From assembly GCA_017615755.1 (NCBI GenBank), contig JAFZZM010000072.1, positions 1 through 34,837 of the forward strand: 34,837 nucleotides of DNA, given 5' to 3'. A program made the position numbers and the translations under genes. How positions within the stretch are numbered: position 1 is the first letter of the stretch; every line of letters begins with the position of its first letter. Positions 7,596 through 16,491 of this stretch are shown here, piece by piece. This DNA comes from Clostridiales bacterium (lineage in GTDB: Bacteria > Bacillota > Clostridia > Saccharofermentanales > Saccharofermentanaceae). The notes below the pieces were generated by a model. It had not been told where the DNA came from. It made no database searches and was given only the letters and a program-made list of their open reading frames with translations.

Positions 7596-8822
7596 ATGGA
7601 CCAAGAACAGTCTTTGTTTGAACAGTTCCCTTCTGCATTTCCCGACAGGGAAAGCAAAAATGAAGGCGTGGATAATCCCAGAGACCGTCAAATGCTGACG
7701 ATACTCCGTGATGAAAGAGAAAAAGACCTTTCTCCGTATGCTTTTCGTACGAAGAACAGCCGTGGCCGCATCGTTGACGAGGAACCCTGTCTTGTCCGTT
7801 CTCCTTTCGAGAGAGATATCGGCAGGATCATCTTCTCTCAAGCTTTCCGAAGACTTCGACATAAGACACAGGTATTCTTCAATGCGAAGAATGACCATAT
7901 CTGCTCGAGGATCGAGCACGTCATATATGTTAAGTACATTGCGACAACGATAGCGAAGGCACTGAATCTGAATCTGGATCTGGTGGAAGCTATTGCTCTG
8001 GGTCACGATCTGGGACATGCCCCGTTCGGACATTCCGGAGAGAAGGTGCTTGATAAGTGTGCGAAGAAGTACGATCCGGAGAGTTCGTTCCGTCATGAAT
8101 TCCAGAGCTTGCGGGTCGTGGATCTTCTGGAGGAGAGACCGGTCGGACGTCCGGGCGGCATCAACCTTTCTTTCGAGGTCAGGGACGGTATCGTTTCCCA
8201 CTGTGGAGAGACGTATAGCGAGTATATCCTTTCTCCGTTCAGAGATAAACCGACGGATCTGATACTGGACCGTAAGCAGGCGTTGTCTGCGATGCCGGCG
8301 ACACTGGAAGGATGTGTGGTTCGAATCTCGGATAAGATCGCATATATCGGAAGAGATATTGAGGATGCTTGTCTGGCAGGCATTATGGAGTTTGAAGACA
8401 TAGCACCTGCAATTACATCCAGATTGGGAAAAACCAATTCACAGATCATCAATACACTGGTAGGTGATCTGATCCACAACAGCCTGGACAAGGACGAGAT
8501 CCGGCTTTCGGATGAGGCCGGTCAGGCTATGAAAGAACTTCTGGAAGAAAACGTTGCCCGTATCTACCGGTCCGAGAAGATCAACCGGTACGAGATGACC
8601 GTGAAGAATTCCATCGAGGGCCTCTTTGAAGCGCTGATGGCGGCCATGAAAGATAAGGAGAAGGCGGCGGCTTCCGGAAACCCGGTATTTGAAGGAATGG
8701 CGAAATATGCGGCGAACTATCCGGTCAAGGATGCCGGCGATACACAGATGGTAGTGGATTACATTGCCGGAATGACGGATTCTTTCGCCACATCCTGTTA
8801 CGAGAAGATCTACTGGATCTAG
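7596..8822 (+). CDS. HD-domain deoxyguanosinetriphosphate triphosphohydrolase-like protein
   Basis: Family members cleave dGTP (or other dNTPs) to deoxynucleoside and triphosphate. The 408-residue protein shows the HD metal site in order: SRIEH (H108), the HDLGHAPFGHSGE block (H137, D138) and SDKIAYIGRDIEDA (about residue 245). The QAFRRLRHKTQVF block, typical of dGTPases, lies ahead of the first histidine. The length fits the shorter dGTPase-like class rather than the roughly 500-residue E. coli Dgt. Exact nucleotide preference and any allosteric activator cannot be read from sequence. AAGGAGG precedes the ATG by 8 bases. It lies between pcrA and a second HD nucleotidase, which suggests a shared role in nucleotide-pool control. 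Confidence 0.92.
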   Translation: MDQEQSLFEQFPSAFPDRESKNEGVDNPRDRQMLTILRDEREKDLSPYAFRTKNSRGRIVDEEPCLVRSPFERDIGRIIFSQAFRRLRHKTQVFFNAKNDHICSRIEHVIYVKYIATTIAKALNLNLDLVEAIALGHDLGHAPFGHSGEKVLDKCAKKYDPESSFRHEFQSLRVVDLLEERPVGRPGGINLSFEVRDGIVSHCGETYSEYILSPFRDKPTDLILDRKQALSAMPATLEGCVVRISDKIAYIGRDIEDACLAGIMEFEDIAPAITSRLGKTNSQIINTLVGDLIHNSLDKDEIRLSDEAGQAMKELLEENVARIYRSEKINRYEMTVKNSIEGLFEALMAAMKDKEKAAASGNPVFEGMAKYAANYPVKDAGDTQMVVDYIAGMTDSFATSCYEKIYWI

Positions 8823-8868
8823 GAAGAGTGACGGGAAGGAAAAGGAAGAAGAGGAAAGAAGAAACAAT

Positions 8869-9471
8869 ATGGAGAATCAGTATAATTTCTACGCGATGCT
8901 GGATCGTATGCAGTATATCCAGCGTTGGGGATTAATGCGCAATACGAGGACGGAGAATCTCAAGGAGCACAGTTTCGATGTGGCGGTCATAGCCCATTCC
9001 CTGGCTCTGATCCATAATGAGATCCTGAAGAAACCTCAGATCGATCCGTTTCTGACAATGGCGGAGGCCCTGTATCACGATATTACGGAAATCATTACCG
9101 GTGATATGCCGACACCGATCAAGTATAAGAACGATGAACTGAAAACGGCCTATAAAGCGGTGGAAGCACAAGCTGCAGAGAATATGCTGGAGCTGCTTCC
9201 TTCTGAGATACAGAGTAATTACCGGGATCTTCTGCTGCCGGATCTTTCTTCGGAGAGCCGGGCAGAGGTACACAGACTGGTTAAGGCTGCCGACCGCCTC
9301 AGTGCATATCTGAAGTGCCTGATGGAAGATAAGGCCGGAAATGACGAGTTCCGCTCAGCAAAAGAGTCGATCGAGAATTCGATCCATAAACTGGGTTGCG
9401 AAGAAGCTGAATATTATATGGCACATTTTGTTCCTGCCTATGGTATGACACTGGATGAGATCAGCAAGTAA
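8869..9471 (+). CDS. yfbR: YfbR-like 5'-deoxynucleotidase (HD domain)
   Basis: The 200-residue protein closely resembles E. coli YfbR along its whole length. It has the RWGLMRNTRTENLKEHS opening (R19, W20, H34), YHDITEIITGDMPTPIKY (H70, D71) and AADRLSAYLKCLME (D142), and it ends in FVPAYGMTLDEIS. YfbR removes the phosphate from 2'-deoxynucleoside monophosphates with a divalent metal; the tryptophan next to the arginine excludes ribonucleotides in the known structure. It follows the dGTPase-like gene after 46 purine-rich bases containing a GAGGAAAG ribosome site, and the next gene starts 9 bases after its stop, so the three genes probably form one transcript. Confidence 0.93.
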   Translation: MENQYNFYAMLDRMQYIQRWGLMRNTRTENLKEHSFDVAVIAHSLALIHNEILKKPQIDPFLTMAEALYHDITEIITGDMPTPIKYKNDELKTAYKAVEAQAAENMLELLPSEIQSNYRDLLLPDLSSESRAEVHRLVKAADRLSAYLKCLMEDKAGNDEFRSAKESIENSIHKLGCEEAEYYMAHFVPAYGMTLDEISK

Positions 9472-9480
9472 GGAAGGCAG

Positions 9481-12039
9481 ATGAACACGAAACTACGGAA
9501 AATCTATGTTGTTCTGGCCATTCTTACAGCGATCGTGGGCCTTAGTATCCTGATAGCGGTCTGCGGCACGCTTGTGTCGCTTGGTTCCTCCACGTCTCTT
9601 TCCGAGGCGGACCAGGACACGATGTACCGCGCGGCGTTGCTGACGAATACCGAAGAGGCCCTTCCGCGATGGAAAACAGAAGTCGAGCAGGGAAATGTGA
9701 GTGTGAGCGATTTTGTAAGAATCGCATTTACCGGCCATGATTATCTGCTGTCGGGAAAAGACGACAGTGCTTTTGCCGCAGATCTGGCGTGCGTGGCCTA
9801 TAACGATTCAACGAAAGTGTCCGAGATCATGGAGCTCCTTGAGGACGGTTCGAGAAAGTACGCGGTGGAGAAGATCCTTACCGACGTGGACGGCGACTAT
9901 GCGCCGCTTGCCGGATTCTCGGACAAGAAGGGAACGCATTTTGCAGGTGTGACGATCGACAATCCGCTTCAGAACGAAGAAGGATATGCTTTCGGTATAA
10001 GAAAGATCGATGGTTCCATGAAGATCGACGGCTCTGAACTTCGCGCGGATTTCTTTGTGGATGAAGAGCCGAGACCGGGGCAGATCTATGTTCCTCAGGT
10101 TTCCGGTGATGTGGATTTCTCTATGGAGTGGGATACGCATGACGAAGAACCGGGAAATCACAATGTTGTTGTGCTGCTTCGTACTTCGGACGGACGCGGA
10201 CAGGTCGTAACAGGTGGTGCGATCTTTATTCCGAGTTGCTATACGCTTGTTCCCGATGCGGTACAAAGTGGTGTGATCGAGCAGGGAACACAGGAATCCT
10301 GGTATAGTCTGGATGCGCTGGATAAGAATGCTTATGTGAATATTATCGGTGCCGATGCCGACGTGGCGGTTTCTCTTTATGACCGTTACGGAAACCTCAT
10401 CGGTGAGAATGACTTGCATAATTCAGAGTACGAAGTGCTTCGCGGTAAGAAGCAGACGACGGTGATCTCCGATTCCACAGTAATGTTTGGCCATAGTGCC
10501 AATGAATTTTATGTAAGGATCAAGAGAAGTGCAGAAGCTGCGCCTTCTGTCGCGAAGGTGACCTATACGTTGGTACAGTCGCCGGAGGTGGCGCAGGATG
10601 AAAATGGAGAATACCTGGCGGTTCTGGAGGATGTGGGTATTGTGCCGACACAAAGACCGACAGGTCCGGTTCCGGATGGAGCGGCCGACGCTCCGGTGCA
10701 TTGCCGGAATCTGAATATGAACGAGGTGGATTATCCGAGATCTGCGTTGAAGTTTTTGCCACTGAACGGTTATCTGACCGATCTTTCCTACCTGGATAAG
10801 AACGGAGAGACTTTGAAAGTGTATCCGGAATTCGACCAGAATACCTTTGATTACGCTATCGTAGGTGCGTCTTACGAAGAGATCTCCATCAGCTGCCTGG
10901 CACAGGAAGGATATGCTGCAGATCTGAAGATATCCAATTCCACGGGTGCGCTGGTTCCGGATTTTTCTCTGGTGGATAACAAGATCGCCGTGAAGAGCGG
11001 TAAGAATGAGATCGCACTTACCGTGTCGGGAATCGACGGGGTTGAACGTGTGTATACATTGCATCTTCTTGACGGACAGGATGACGAAGGTTTTGCCAAG
11101 AAAGTTCTGACTCAGTTTCCGGTTTCCTATGCAGACGGGCTGTGGCTCCTGCATTGCCTGCATCCGAACTATCAGTTCCAGCCGTTTAAGACCGGATTGA
11201 AGTTTGAAGAAGTGCTTTCGAATGAGGATAAGACAAGCCGCAGTCTGGCGAGCTCGAACTATAACCCGACGTGGGTCAAGCCCAACAGTCCTGTCTATGA
11301 CGGCAAGACGTGGAAGGCTGCGAAGCGCGAAGTAGTCAGCTATTTCCTTGATCCGCGAAACTTCCTGACGCCGACGGGGATCTTCCAGTTTGAAAAGCTT
11401 TCTTTTGACTCGAGCGTACATACACTGGACGGTATCAAGGCGATGACAAAGGGGTCATTCCTGGATGCCACGGATCCGGATTATCCGTCCATCCTGCTGA
11501 AAGCGGGCGAGACAGCCAAGGTTTCTCCTTATTTTCTTGCGAGCCGTATCCTCCAGGAGATGGGAAGAAACGGTGAATCGAAGCTGGCACATGGTGCGCT
11601 GTCCGGTTATGAGGGATACTACAACTTCTATAACATCGGCTCCACGCCGGACCCGTCCGTGAAAGACGGTGCCCTGATCAATGGTGCCAAGTTTGCCATG
11701 TACGGTTATAAGGCTTCGGAGAAGCAGCTCACGAAAGAAGAGAAGGATATGCTCCTTCCTTGGACAAGCGAGGAGAAGGCCATCTGCGGTGGTGCCATGT
11801 GGATCGGAAAGAGTTACATCGAGGTGGGACAGGATACACTCTATTTCCAGAAGTTCGATGTCATCGATAATGAAGACAAACTGTATGAGCATCAGTATGC
11901 GCAGAACATTTCCATGGCCAGTAGTGAAGGCATCCGTTACTACACGGCCTATGCTTCTCAGGACATGTTAGACGAAGCTTTTGTGTTTATTGTGCCGATT
12001 TATGACGAAATGCCGAATGATTATGGCACTTTGCCGTAA
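9481..12039 (+). CDS. Membrane-anchored cell-wall N-acetylglucosaminidase with beta-sandwich modules
   Basis: The 852-residue protein has one N-terminal membrane helix (about 8-33). A middle region (about 265-360) resembles a pre-peptidase-type beta-sandwich, and a short Pro-rich linker lies near 390. A cadherin-like beta-sandwich follows at about 430-525 (VYPEFDQNTFDYAI and VERVYTLHLL ends). The C-terminal third is the endo-beta-N-acetylglucosaminidase (GH73-like) domain: SPYFLASRILQEMG with probable acid E693, SGYEGYYNFYNIG, GGAMWIGKSYI, QDTLYFQKFDV and HQYAQNI. It should cut the glycan strand of peptidoglycan during growth or division. An AAGGAAGG ribosome site and a 9-base gap tie it to yfbR. 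Residues 40-260 are unassigned. The enzyme class is firm; the exact bond cut is inferred. Confidence 0.88.
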   Translation: MNTKLRKIYVVLAILTAIVGLSILIAVCGTLVSLGSSTSLSEADQDTMYRAALLTNTEEALPRWKTEVEQGNVSVSDFVRIAFTGHDYLLSGKDDSAFAADLACVAYNDSTKVSEIMELLEDGSRKYAVEKILTDVDGDYAPLAGFSDKKGTHFAGVTIDNPLQNEEGYAFGIRKIDGSMKIDGSELRADFFVDEEPRPGQIYVPQVSGDVDFSMEWDTHDEEPGNHNVVVLLRTSDGRGQVVTGGAIFIPSCYTLVPDAVQSGVIEQGTQESWYSLDALDKNAYVNIIGADADVAVSLYDRYGNLIGENDLHNSEYEVLRGKKQTTVISDSTVMFGHSANEFYVRIKRSAEAAPSVAKVTYTLVQSPEVAQDENGEYLAVLEDVGIVPTQRPTGPVPDGAADAPVHCRNLNMNEVDYPRSALKFLPLNGYLTDLSYLDKNGETLKVYPEFDQNTFDYAIVGASYEEISISCLAQEGYAADLKISNSTGALVPDFSLVDNKIAVKSGKNEIALTVSGIDGVERVYTLHLLDGQDDEGFAKKVLTQFPVSYADGLWLLHCLHPNYQFQPFKTGLKFEEVLSNEDKTSRSLASSNYNPTWVKPNSPVYDGKTWKAAKREVVSYFLDPRNFLTPTGIFQFEKLSFDSSVHTLDGIKAMTKGSFLDATDPDYPSILLKAGETAKVSPYFLASRILQEMGRNGESKLAHGALSGYEGYYNFYNIGSTPDPSVKDGALINGAKFAMYGYKASEKQLTKEEKDMLLPWTSEEKAICGGAMWIGKSYIEVGQDTLYFQKFDVIDNEDKLYEHQYAQNISMASSEGIRYYTAYASQDMLDEAFVFIVPIYDEMPNDYGTLP

Positions 12040-12043
12040 ATTA

Positions 12044-12073
12044 TTGCAAGAAGACTTGCCTATCCCTTATAAT
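12044..12073 (+). promoter_or_regulatory. Promoter of the surface protein-gtrA-folC-TPR-thrC cluster
   Basis: TTGCAA (-35, 4 of 6) and a perfect TATAAT (12068-12073) are 18 bp apart in the 82-base gap after the glucosaminidase gene. A GCAAG-AAGA-CTTGC inverted repeat (12046-12059) overlaps the -35 and could be an operator. It is the only clear promoter before five closely spaced genes that end at thrC. Confidence 0.65.
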
Positions 12074-12121
12074 GCAGTTGAAGAAACACAAACGAACGCA
12101 GTTGCGGTATTGGGGCCGGAT

Positions 12122-13606
12122 ATGATAATGAGACGAAGTAAGGTATGTAAGTATATCTTATTGCTTTTTATATGTGCTTTTGCATTGTCTTACTCCACTG
12201 TTTTCCTTCGGGCAGCAGGTGGAGTTACGGTCGACCTTTCTTTTCGTGAAAAATCTTCCAAAGCGGGCGAGATCGTCACGCTTGATGTCGTTTTCAGTTC
12301 TTTTCCGAGCATAACCCGATTTGGTCCTTTGGAGGTAAACTACGAGGACGAGAATCTGGAATTCGTGGATGCGCAAATGGGTCCGGAGCTGGTCGGTTTT
12401 TCTCTGACGTATGAAAAAGATGATGAAAGTGCTCTGGTCAGACTTACATCTTTGAATGAGAGCCTGGAGGAGGCGATCCTTCAGAGCGCCGCGGAGACGA
12501 CCGGAGAAGGTGAGACGACGGCAAAATCCAGTGACCCCGTTGCTTTTAATACAGAAGAACCTGTCATCGTGGCGACTCTGCGTTTCCGGATCAAGGAATC
12601 GGCCAGAGGTGAGGTAAAAGCATGGCTGGGCGGTATTTCCGGACTTCGCGACAGTGTTCTGGAGAACGTGGTTGCCGGCGCGGGAAACAGCGCCTCCCTT
12701 ATTGTCCAGGCTGTGGTATCGTCCGATGCGACACTGTCATCTCTTTCCGTTACTTCGCTTGAACTGAAACCGGATTTTGACCCGGGTATTTTCGAGTATG
12801 AAGCCGTGGTTTCCAAGAATGTATCGGACGTGGCCGTAAATGCCGTGGCCTATAACATCAACTCCTCTGTGACTGTGGAAGGCCAGTCGAATCTGAAACC
12901 GGGCAACAATCCTGTTACGGTTACGGTAAAGGCTGAGGACGGGGAGTCAGTCAATATCTATACGATCAACATTTTCCAGAGTGACGCGCTCTCGGTGCAG
13001 GGTATTTCTCTGCAGGATAAGGACGGCGTGGAGTACTTCTTCGAGCCGCTTCCGGAAACGATCGTGATCCCGGCTGATTTTGTACAGACGACCATGCTGC
13101 TGAGCGGTAAAGAAGTGCCGTGCTTTAAGCGTGAAGGCGTGAAGAGTGCGCTGATCTATGTGAAGAGAAACGGCATGGACCCGGGACTTTATGCGTATAA
13201 TCAGGACACCGGCATCCTCCGTCTTTATGAGCCTGGCAAGATGCTTCTCCGGTCTTCTTTGATCCTTACCGTGGAGCAGGTACCGGCCAGCGTGATCATT
13301 CCTGAAGGCTTCACTCCTGCCAGCATTCCTTTCGGTAACACGGAGATCAGCGGGTATGTTTCCAAAGATAAGAGTACGAGTATTGCCTACCTTAAGACCG
13401 AGGACGGAAGTGCACAGTTCTATGTTATCGATTCCCAGAACAGGGATTTCTATCCATACAAGACCACAACACCGACGCAGAACCTGTTTTTGTATTTGTT
13501 TATCGTTTGTGCTAGTATAGCTGTGGTTGAGGCGCTGATCATCGGTCTGATGTTCTATAGAAGGCGCCATCAATTCCGCCGACAGGCGAAACCAAGGAGA
13601 GTATAA
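12122..13606 (+). CDS. Surface protein with cohesin-like and cadherin-like domains and C-terminal membrane helix
   Basis: The 494-residue protein has a signal-like hydrophobic segment (about 8-30). A cohesin-like beta-sandwich follows (about 32-185; VDLSFREKSSKAGEIVTLDV start, ATLRFRIK late strand). A PF12733-type cadherin-like sandwich lies at about 200-284 (LSSLSVTSLELKPDFDPGIF and EDGESVNIYTINI). An unassigned region and a membrane helix (about 455-480) with a basic tail follow, giving an outside-facing type I topology. The start is ATG 12122 (or 12128), not the longer in-frame 11981, because the latter precedes the promoter at 12044-12073. The ribosome site is weak (GGGG at 12112). The stop is one base from gtrA. 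Cohesin-like domains outside cellulosomes are common, so a scaffold role should not be assumed. Confidence 0.85.
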   Translation: MIMRRSKVCKYILLLFICAFALSYSTVFLRAAGGVTVDLSFREKSSKAGEIVTLDVVFSSFPSITRFGPLEVNYEDENLEFVDAQMGPELVGFSLTYEKDDESALVRLTSLNESLEEAILQSAAETTGEGETTAKSSDPVAFNTEEPVIVATLRFRIKESARGEVKAWLGGISGLRDSVLENVVAGAGNSASLIVQAVVSSDATLSSLSVTSLELKPDFDPGIFEYEAVVSKNVSDVAVNAVAYNINSSVTVEGQSNLKPGNNPVTVTVKAEDGESVNIYTINIFQSDALSVQGISLQDKDGVEYFFEPLPETIVIPADFVQTTMLLSGKEVPCFKREGVKSALIYVKRNGMDPGLYAYNQDTGILRLYEPGKMLLRSSLILTVEQVPASVIIPEGFTPASIPFGNTEISGYVSKDKSTSIAYLKTEDGSAQFYVIDSQNRDFYPYKTTTPTQNLFLYLFIVCASIAVVEALIIGLMFYRRRHQFRRQAKPRRV

Positions 13607-13607
13607 G

Positions 13608-14183
13608 ATGTCCAATAACGTAGAAGAGGGCTCCAAGCTGAAGACCCTTATGAAAAGCAAGAAATTCCAGGAAGTCTTCTGGTACTTCGTTTTTGGTGTA
13701 TTAACCACCGTGGTCAACAATGTCGTTTTCGCACTTCTTGATAAGCTTTTCAATGTGAAATGGCCGGTCAGTATCTTCGGATTCAATCTTGATTTGTATA
13801 TCGTTTTCGTTAACGTCGTGGCTTGGGTCGTTGCCATTGTATTCGCATATATTACGAATAAGAAGTTTGTTTTCCATACCAAAGGCAATATCGTGAAAGA
13901 GTTCATCAGCTTTGTTGTGGCCCGACTCTTTACCCTCTTTGCTTTCGAGATCGGTCTGTTCGCTCTGGGCATCATGGTCATGGAAAACTCATTCAACATG
14001 CCACAGGATGATCTGTGGTTCTCCATTTTCGGCTTTGATTTCACAAACAAATATATCATTAAGTTCGGTGTTTCCTTCTTCGTAGTTGTCGCAAACTATG
14101 TCTTAAGTAAGCTCTTCATCTTCAAAAAAGATAAGAAAGAGCCGAAAAAAGAAGAAGCGGCAGAAGAGGTAAAGGAAGCATAA
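13608..14183 (+). CDS. GtrA-family membrane protein
   Basis: The 191-residue protein has four membrane helices and the GtrA pattern: FGVLTTVVNNVVF in helix 1, AYITNKKFVF after helix 2, a helix 3 opening FISFVVARLFT, and a last helix ending NYVLSKLFIF, then a charged tail of Lys and Glu. GtrA proteins are linked to moving or presenting lipid-linked sugars for cell-surface polysaccharides. The substrate is not predictable here. AAGGAG sits 8 bases before the ATG and overlaps the end of the upstream gene. folC begins one base after its stop, so translational coupling is likely. Confidence 0.92.
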   Translation: MSNNVEEGSKLKTLMKSKKFQEVFWYFVFGVLTTVVNNVVFALLDKLFNVKWPVSIFGFNLDLYIVFVNVVAWVVAIVFAYITNKKFVFHTKGNIVKEFISFVVARLFTLFAFEIGLFALGIMVMENSFNMPQDDLWFSIFGFDFTNKYIIKFGVSFFVVVANYVLSKLFIFKKDKKEPKKEEAAEEVKEA

Positions 14184-14184
14184 C

Positions 14185-15612
14185 ATGATCGATTCCAGCG
14201 CACCGGTTTTTCTTCAGTCAGCGAATCGCTTTGGAATAAAACTGGGCCTTTCCCGCATGCAGGCTTTACTTGCTAAGCTAGGCGATCCGCACAAGGACCT
14301 TCGTGCCGTTCATATTGCCGGTACGAACGGTAAAGGATCGGTGTCTGCATATTGCGCCTCTATGCTGGCCTGTGACGGTCACAAGGTAGGACTTTATACG
14401 TCCCCGTTTCTCGAGCGCTTCTCGGAACGCATCCGTATCCTGGATGGAAAAGAAGGATTGTTATCCTGGGAAAAAGAAGACACTTACGGCGAGATCGACC
14501 ACGATTCCTTGTGGCGCCTCTCGACTTTAGTGGAAGAAAAAGTGCAGGAGATGTTATCCGAAGGAGAGGAACATCCCACTGAATTTGAACTTGTTACGGC
14601 TGTTGCTTTTTTATATTTTCAGGAAAAGCACTGCGACTATGTTGTTCTGGAGACCGGTCTGGGCGGACGCCTGGATTCCACGAATGTGATCGAGAAACCG
14701 GTCTGTTCCCTGATCACGGCACTCGGCTATGACCATATGGACCGTCTCGGCAATACGCTTTCTGAGATTGCAGGAGAAAAGGGCGGCATCATCAAGGAAG
14801 GCTGCCCGGTATTTGCCATGGATACGAATCAGGCGGCAGTGACACCGGAAGAAGCGGTGGCGGCGAAAGAAAAACTTGAAGAAATTGCCAAGGAAAAGCA
14901 TGCTCCACTGACTTTTGTCGGCAACGACGAAGCCCGAAAGATCAAAGCTGGTCTTAATGGCCAGAGATTTTCCTTTGATGGAAAAGAATATACTACGTCC
15001 ATGCATGGCGCTTATCAGCTGGCCAATGCGGCCCTGGCGCTCCGGGCCATGCAGGACCTGGTTTCCGAGAAAGCCAGAGAAGAAGGACTCCTCCATACAA
15101 GATGGAAAGGAAGACTTGAAGTGGTCACCGAGGATCTGCCGATCATTCTGGATGGTGCGCATAATCCGCAGGGAATCACGGTCTTCTGCGACTTCCTGGA
15201 AGAAACGCAGGAACTCAAGCGCTGCCGTCCTTGTGAAGTGATCATGGGCGTTATGGCCGATAAGGATGTAAAGAAGATGCTGTCGATCCTTGCCGAGAGA
15301 TGGTGTGTCCCTCTTTCTCGGATCACCTTCGTTCGTCCCGAACAGAAACGGGCGATGCAGGCAGACGCCCTGAAAAGTGCTTTTGACGAAGTATTGCACG
15401 AAGGAAAAGCGTTTTACAATTCGCAATCGTGTATGTATAATGCTAGAGAAAAACTTGCTTCTTGCGACGATGCGACGGAAGCGTGCCGTATGGCCATTGA
15501 GCGGGCGGTGAAAAACCGTACGCCTCTCTACGTGATCGGTTCGCTGTACCTCCTTGGACAAGTTCGGGAGACCATCGTTTCGGGATGGAAGAAGGCTCAG
15601 GAGAAGGCCTGA
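14185..15612 (+). CDS. folC: Folylpolyglutamate synthase / dihydrofolate synthase
   Basis: This Mur-ligase-type enzyme adds glutamate to folates with ATP, keeping them in the cell and active for one-carbon transfer. The 475-residue protein shows the P-loop GTNGKGS (46-52), YTSPFLERFSERI, ETGLGGRLDSTN, ITALGYDHMDRLGNT with the metal and ATP-binding region, and ILDGAHNPQGI at the start of the C-terminal domain. Compared with typical FolC (about 430 residues) it carries extra sequence after the SERIRILDG block (about 91-112). It starts one base after gtrA. Whether it performs both FolC reactions cannot be read from sequence. Confidence 0.94.
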   Translation: MIDSSAPVFLQSANRFGIKLGLSRMQALLAKLGDPHKDLRAVHIAGTNGKGSVSAYCASMLACDGHKVGLYTSPFLERFSERIRILDGKEGLLSWEKEDTYGEIDHDSLWRLSTLVEEKVQEMLSEGEEHPTEFELVTAVAFLYFQEKHCDYVVLETGLGGRLDSTNVIEKPVCSLITALGYDHMDRLGNTLSEIAGEKGGIIKEGCPVFAMDTNQAAVTPEEAVAAKEKLEEIAKEKHAPLTFVGNDEARKIKAGLNGQRFSFDGKEYTTSMHGAYQLANAALALRAMQDLVSEKAREEGLLHTRWKGRLEVVTEDLPIILDGAHNPQGITVFCDFLEETQELKRCRPCEVIMGVMADKDVKKMLSILAERWCVPLSRITFVRPEQKRAMQADALKSAFDEVLHEGKAFYNSQSCMYNAREKLASCDDATEACRMAIERAVKNRTPLYVIGSLYLLGQVRETIVSGWKKAQEKA

Positions 15613-15625
15613 AAAGGAAAACAAA

Positions 15626-16477
15626 ATGGACTGGAAAACTGTAGGACAATCGATTCAGGAGATCACGACCCGTGACCTGGCGGCGTTCCGACTGGCTCCG
15701 GAAGATGCGGAACAGCTGGCGCGTCAGTATAATCGGGCGCTTTTCAACATGAACAACGATGGCGCGGATGTGGCGATCATCTCGTTAAAGAAGATCATCA
15801 CGAATTATCCGGACTGGGGCGAGCCGTCCCTGCTTTTCGGCATCTGTGTTGCGCAGTGCGAGGAGTATCACCGTGCCGTGTCTTGTTTCGAGCATGCACT
15901 GACCAGCGGCCTGCATTCGCAGGAGATGACTGAACTCGCGCAGTATTGCCTTTCCGAGGCCAAGAGAGATATGGAAGAAGCGGCGGCAGTGGCGCCGGAA
16001 GCCAAGGAGGAAGAGTCTCCGCTTAAGGCACTGTCCACGGCGATCACCCGTCAGGAATCACCGATGGTGGCCGAAAGTGAGAATAGAGAGAGGATCCATG
16101 TTCAGGCACCGATCCTTTTGAAGGCGCCGAAGAAGCCGACCAAGCGTCGTCTGGCGACCGAAAAAGAGATCCGTGACGCACTGATGCAGACGACCTCGTC
16201 GAACGGCGAGATCCCGGATGACGATATTAACGTGGAGTTCCCGAAGACACCGGCAGAGAAGATGCGGATCACATTGATCGCACTGGCTGTTTTCTTGGCA
16301 CTTGTCGGTGTTTTCTTCCTGGTTAAGTACCTGATCGTGCCGGCAGTTTCCAGTGCTTCGGAGAAAGCGAAGAACGGCGAGAAAGTCGAGTTCCTGGTAT
16401 CGAAGATGGAAGAAAAAGCACAGGATCCGGAAGTTTCGGCGATCCTTTCCGAATACCACGATAAATACGGAGAGTAA
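15626..16477 (+). CDS. TPR-like protein with C-terminal membrane helix
   Basis: The 283-residue protein has tetratricopeptide-like helix pairs at about residues 30-115 (ARQYNRALFNMNNDGADVAI, PSLLFGICVAQCEEYHRAV). A charged low-complexity middle follows, then a single membrane helix near 212-236 (ITLIALAVFLALVGVFFLVK) and a short helical tail. The TPR part should face the cytoplasm and bind partner proteins at the membrane. No specific function can be assigned. ATG 15626 is chosen because AAGGAA precedes it by 6 bases and earlier in-frame codons overlap folC. thrC begins 14 bases after its stop. Confidence 0.85.
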   Translation: MDWKTVGQSIQEITTRDLAAFRLAPEDAEQLARQYNRALFNMNNDGADVAIISLKKIITNYPDWGEPSLLFGICVAQCEEYHRAVSCFEHALTSGLHSQEMTELAQYCLSEAKRDMEEAAAVAPEAKEEESPLKALSTAITRQESPMVAESENRERIHVQAPILLKAPKKPTKRRLATEKEIRDALMQTTSSNGEIPDDDINVEFPKTPAEKMRITLIALAVFLALVGVFFLVKYLIVPAVSSASEKAKNGEKVEFLVSKMEEKAQDPEVSAILSEYHDKYGE

Positions 16478-16491
16478 GGAGTTGTTATTTT

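Noticed and set aside
10423..11421. 332-codon open frame opposite the glucosaminidase gene
   Set aside because: The plus strand encodes a continuous recognisable multi-domain protein; the antisense product has no family features.
11981..12121. Longer N-terminus for the cohesin-like protein
   Set aside because: The extension overlaps the preceding gene and spans the promoter at 12044-12073; the signal-like segment starts properly from 12122.
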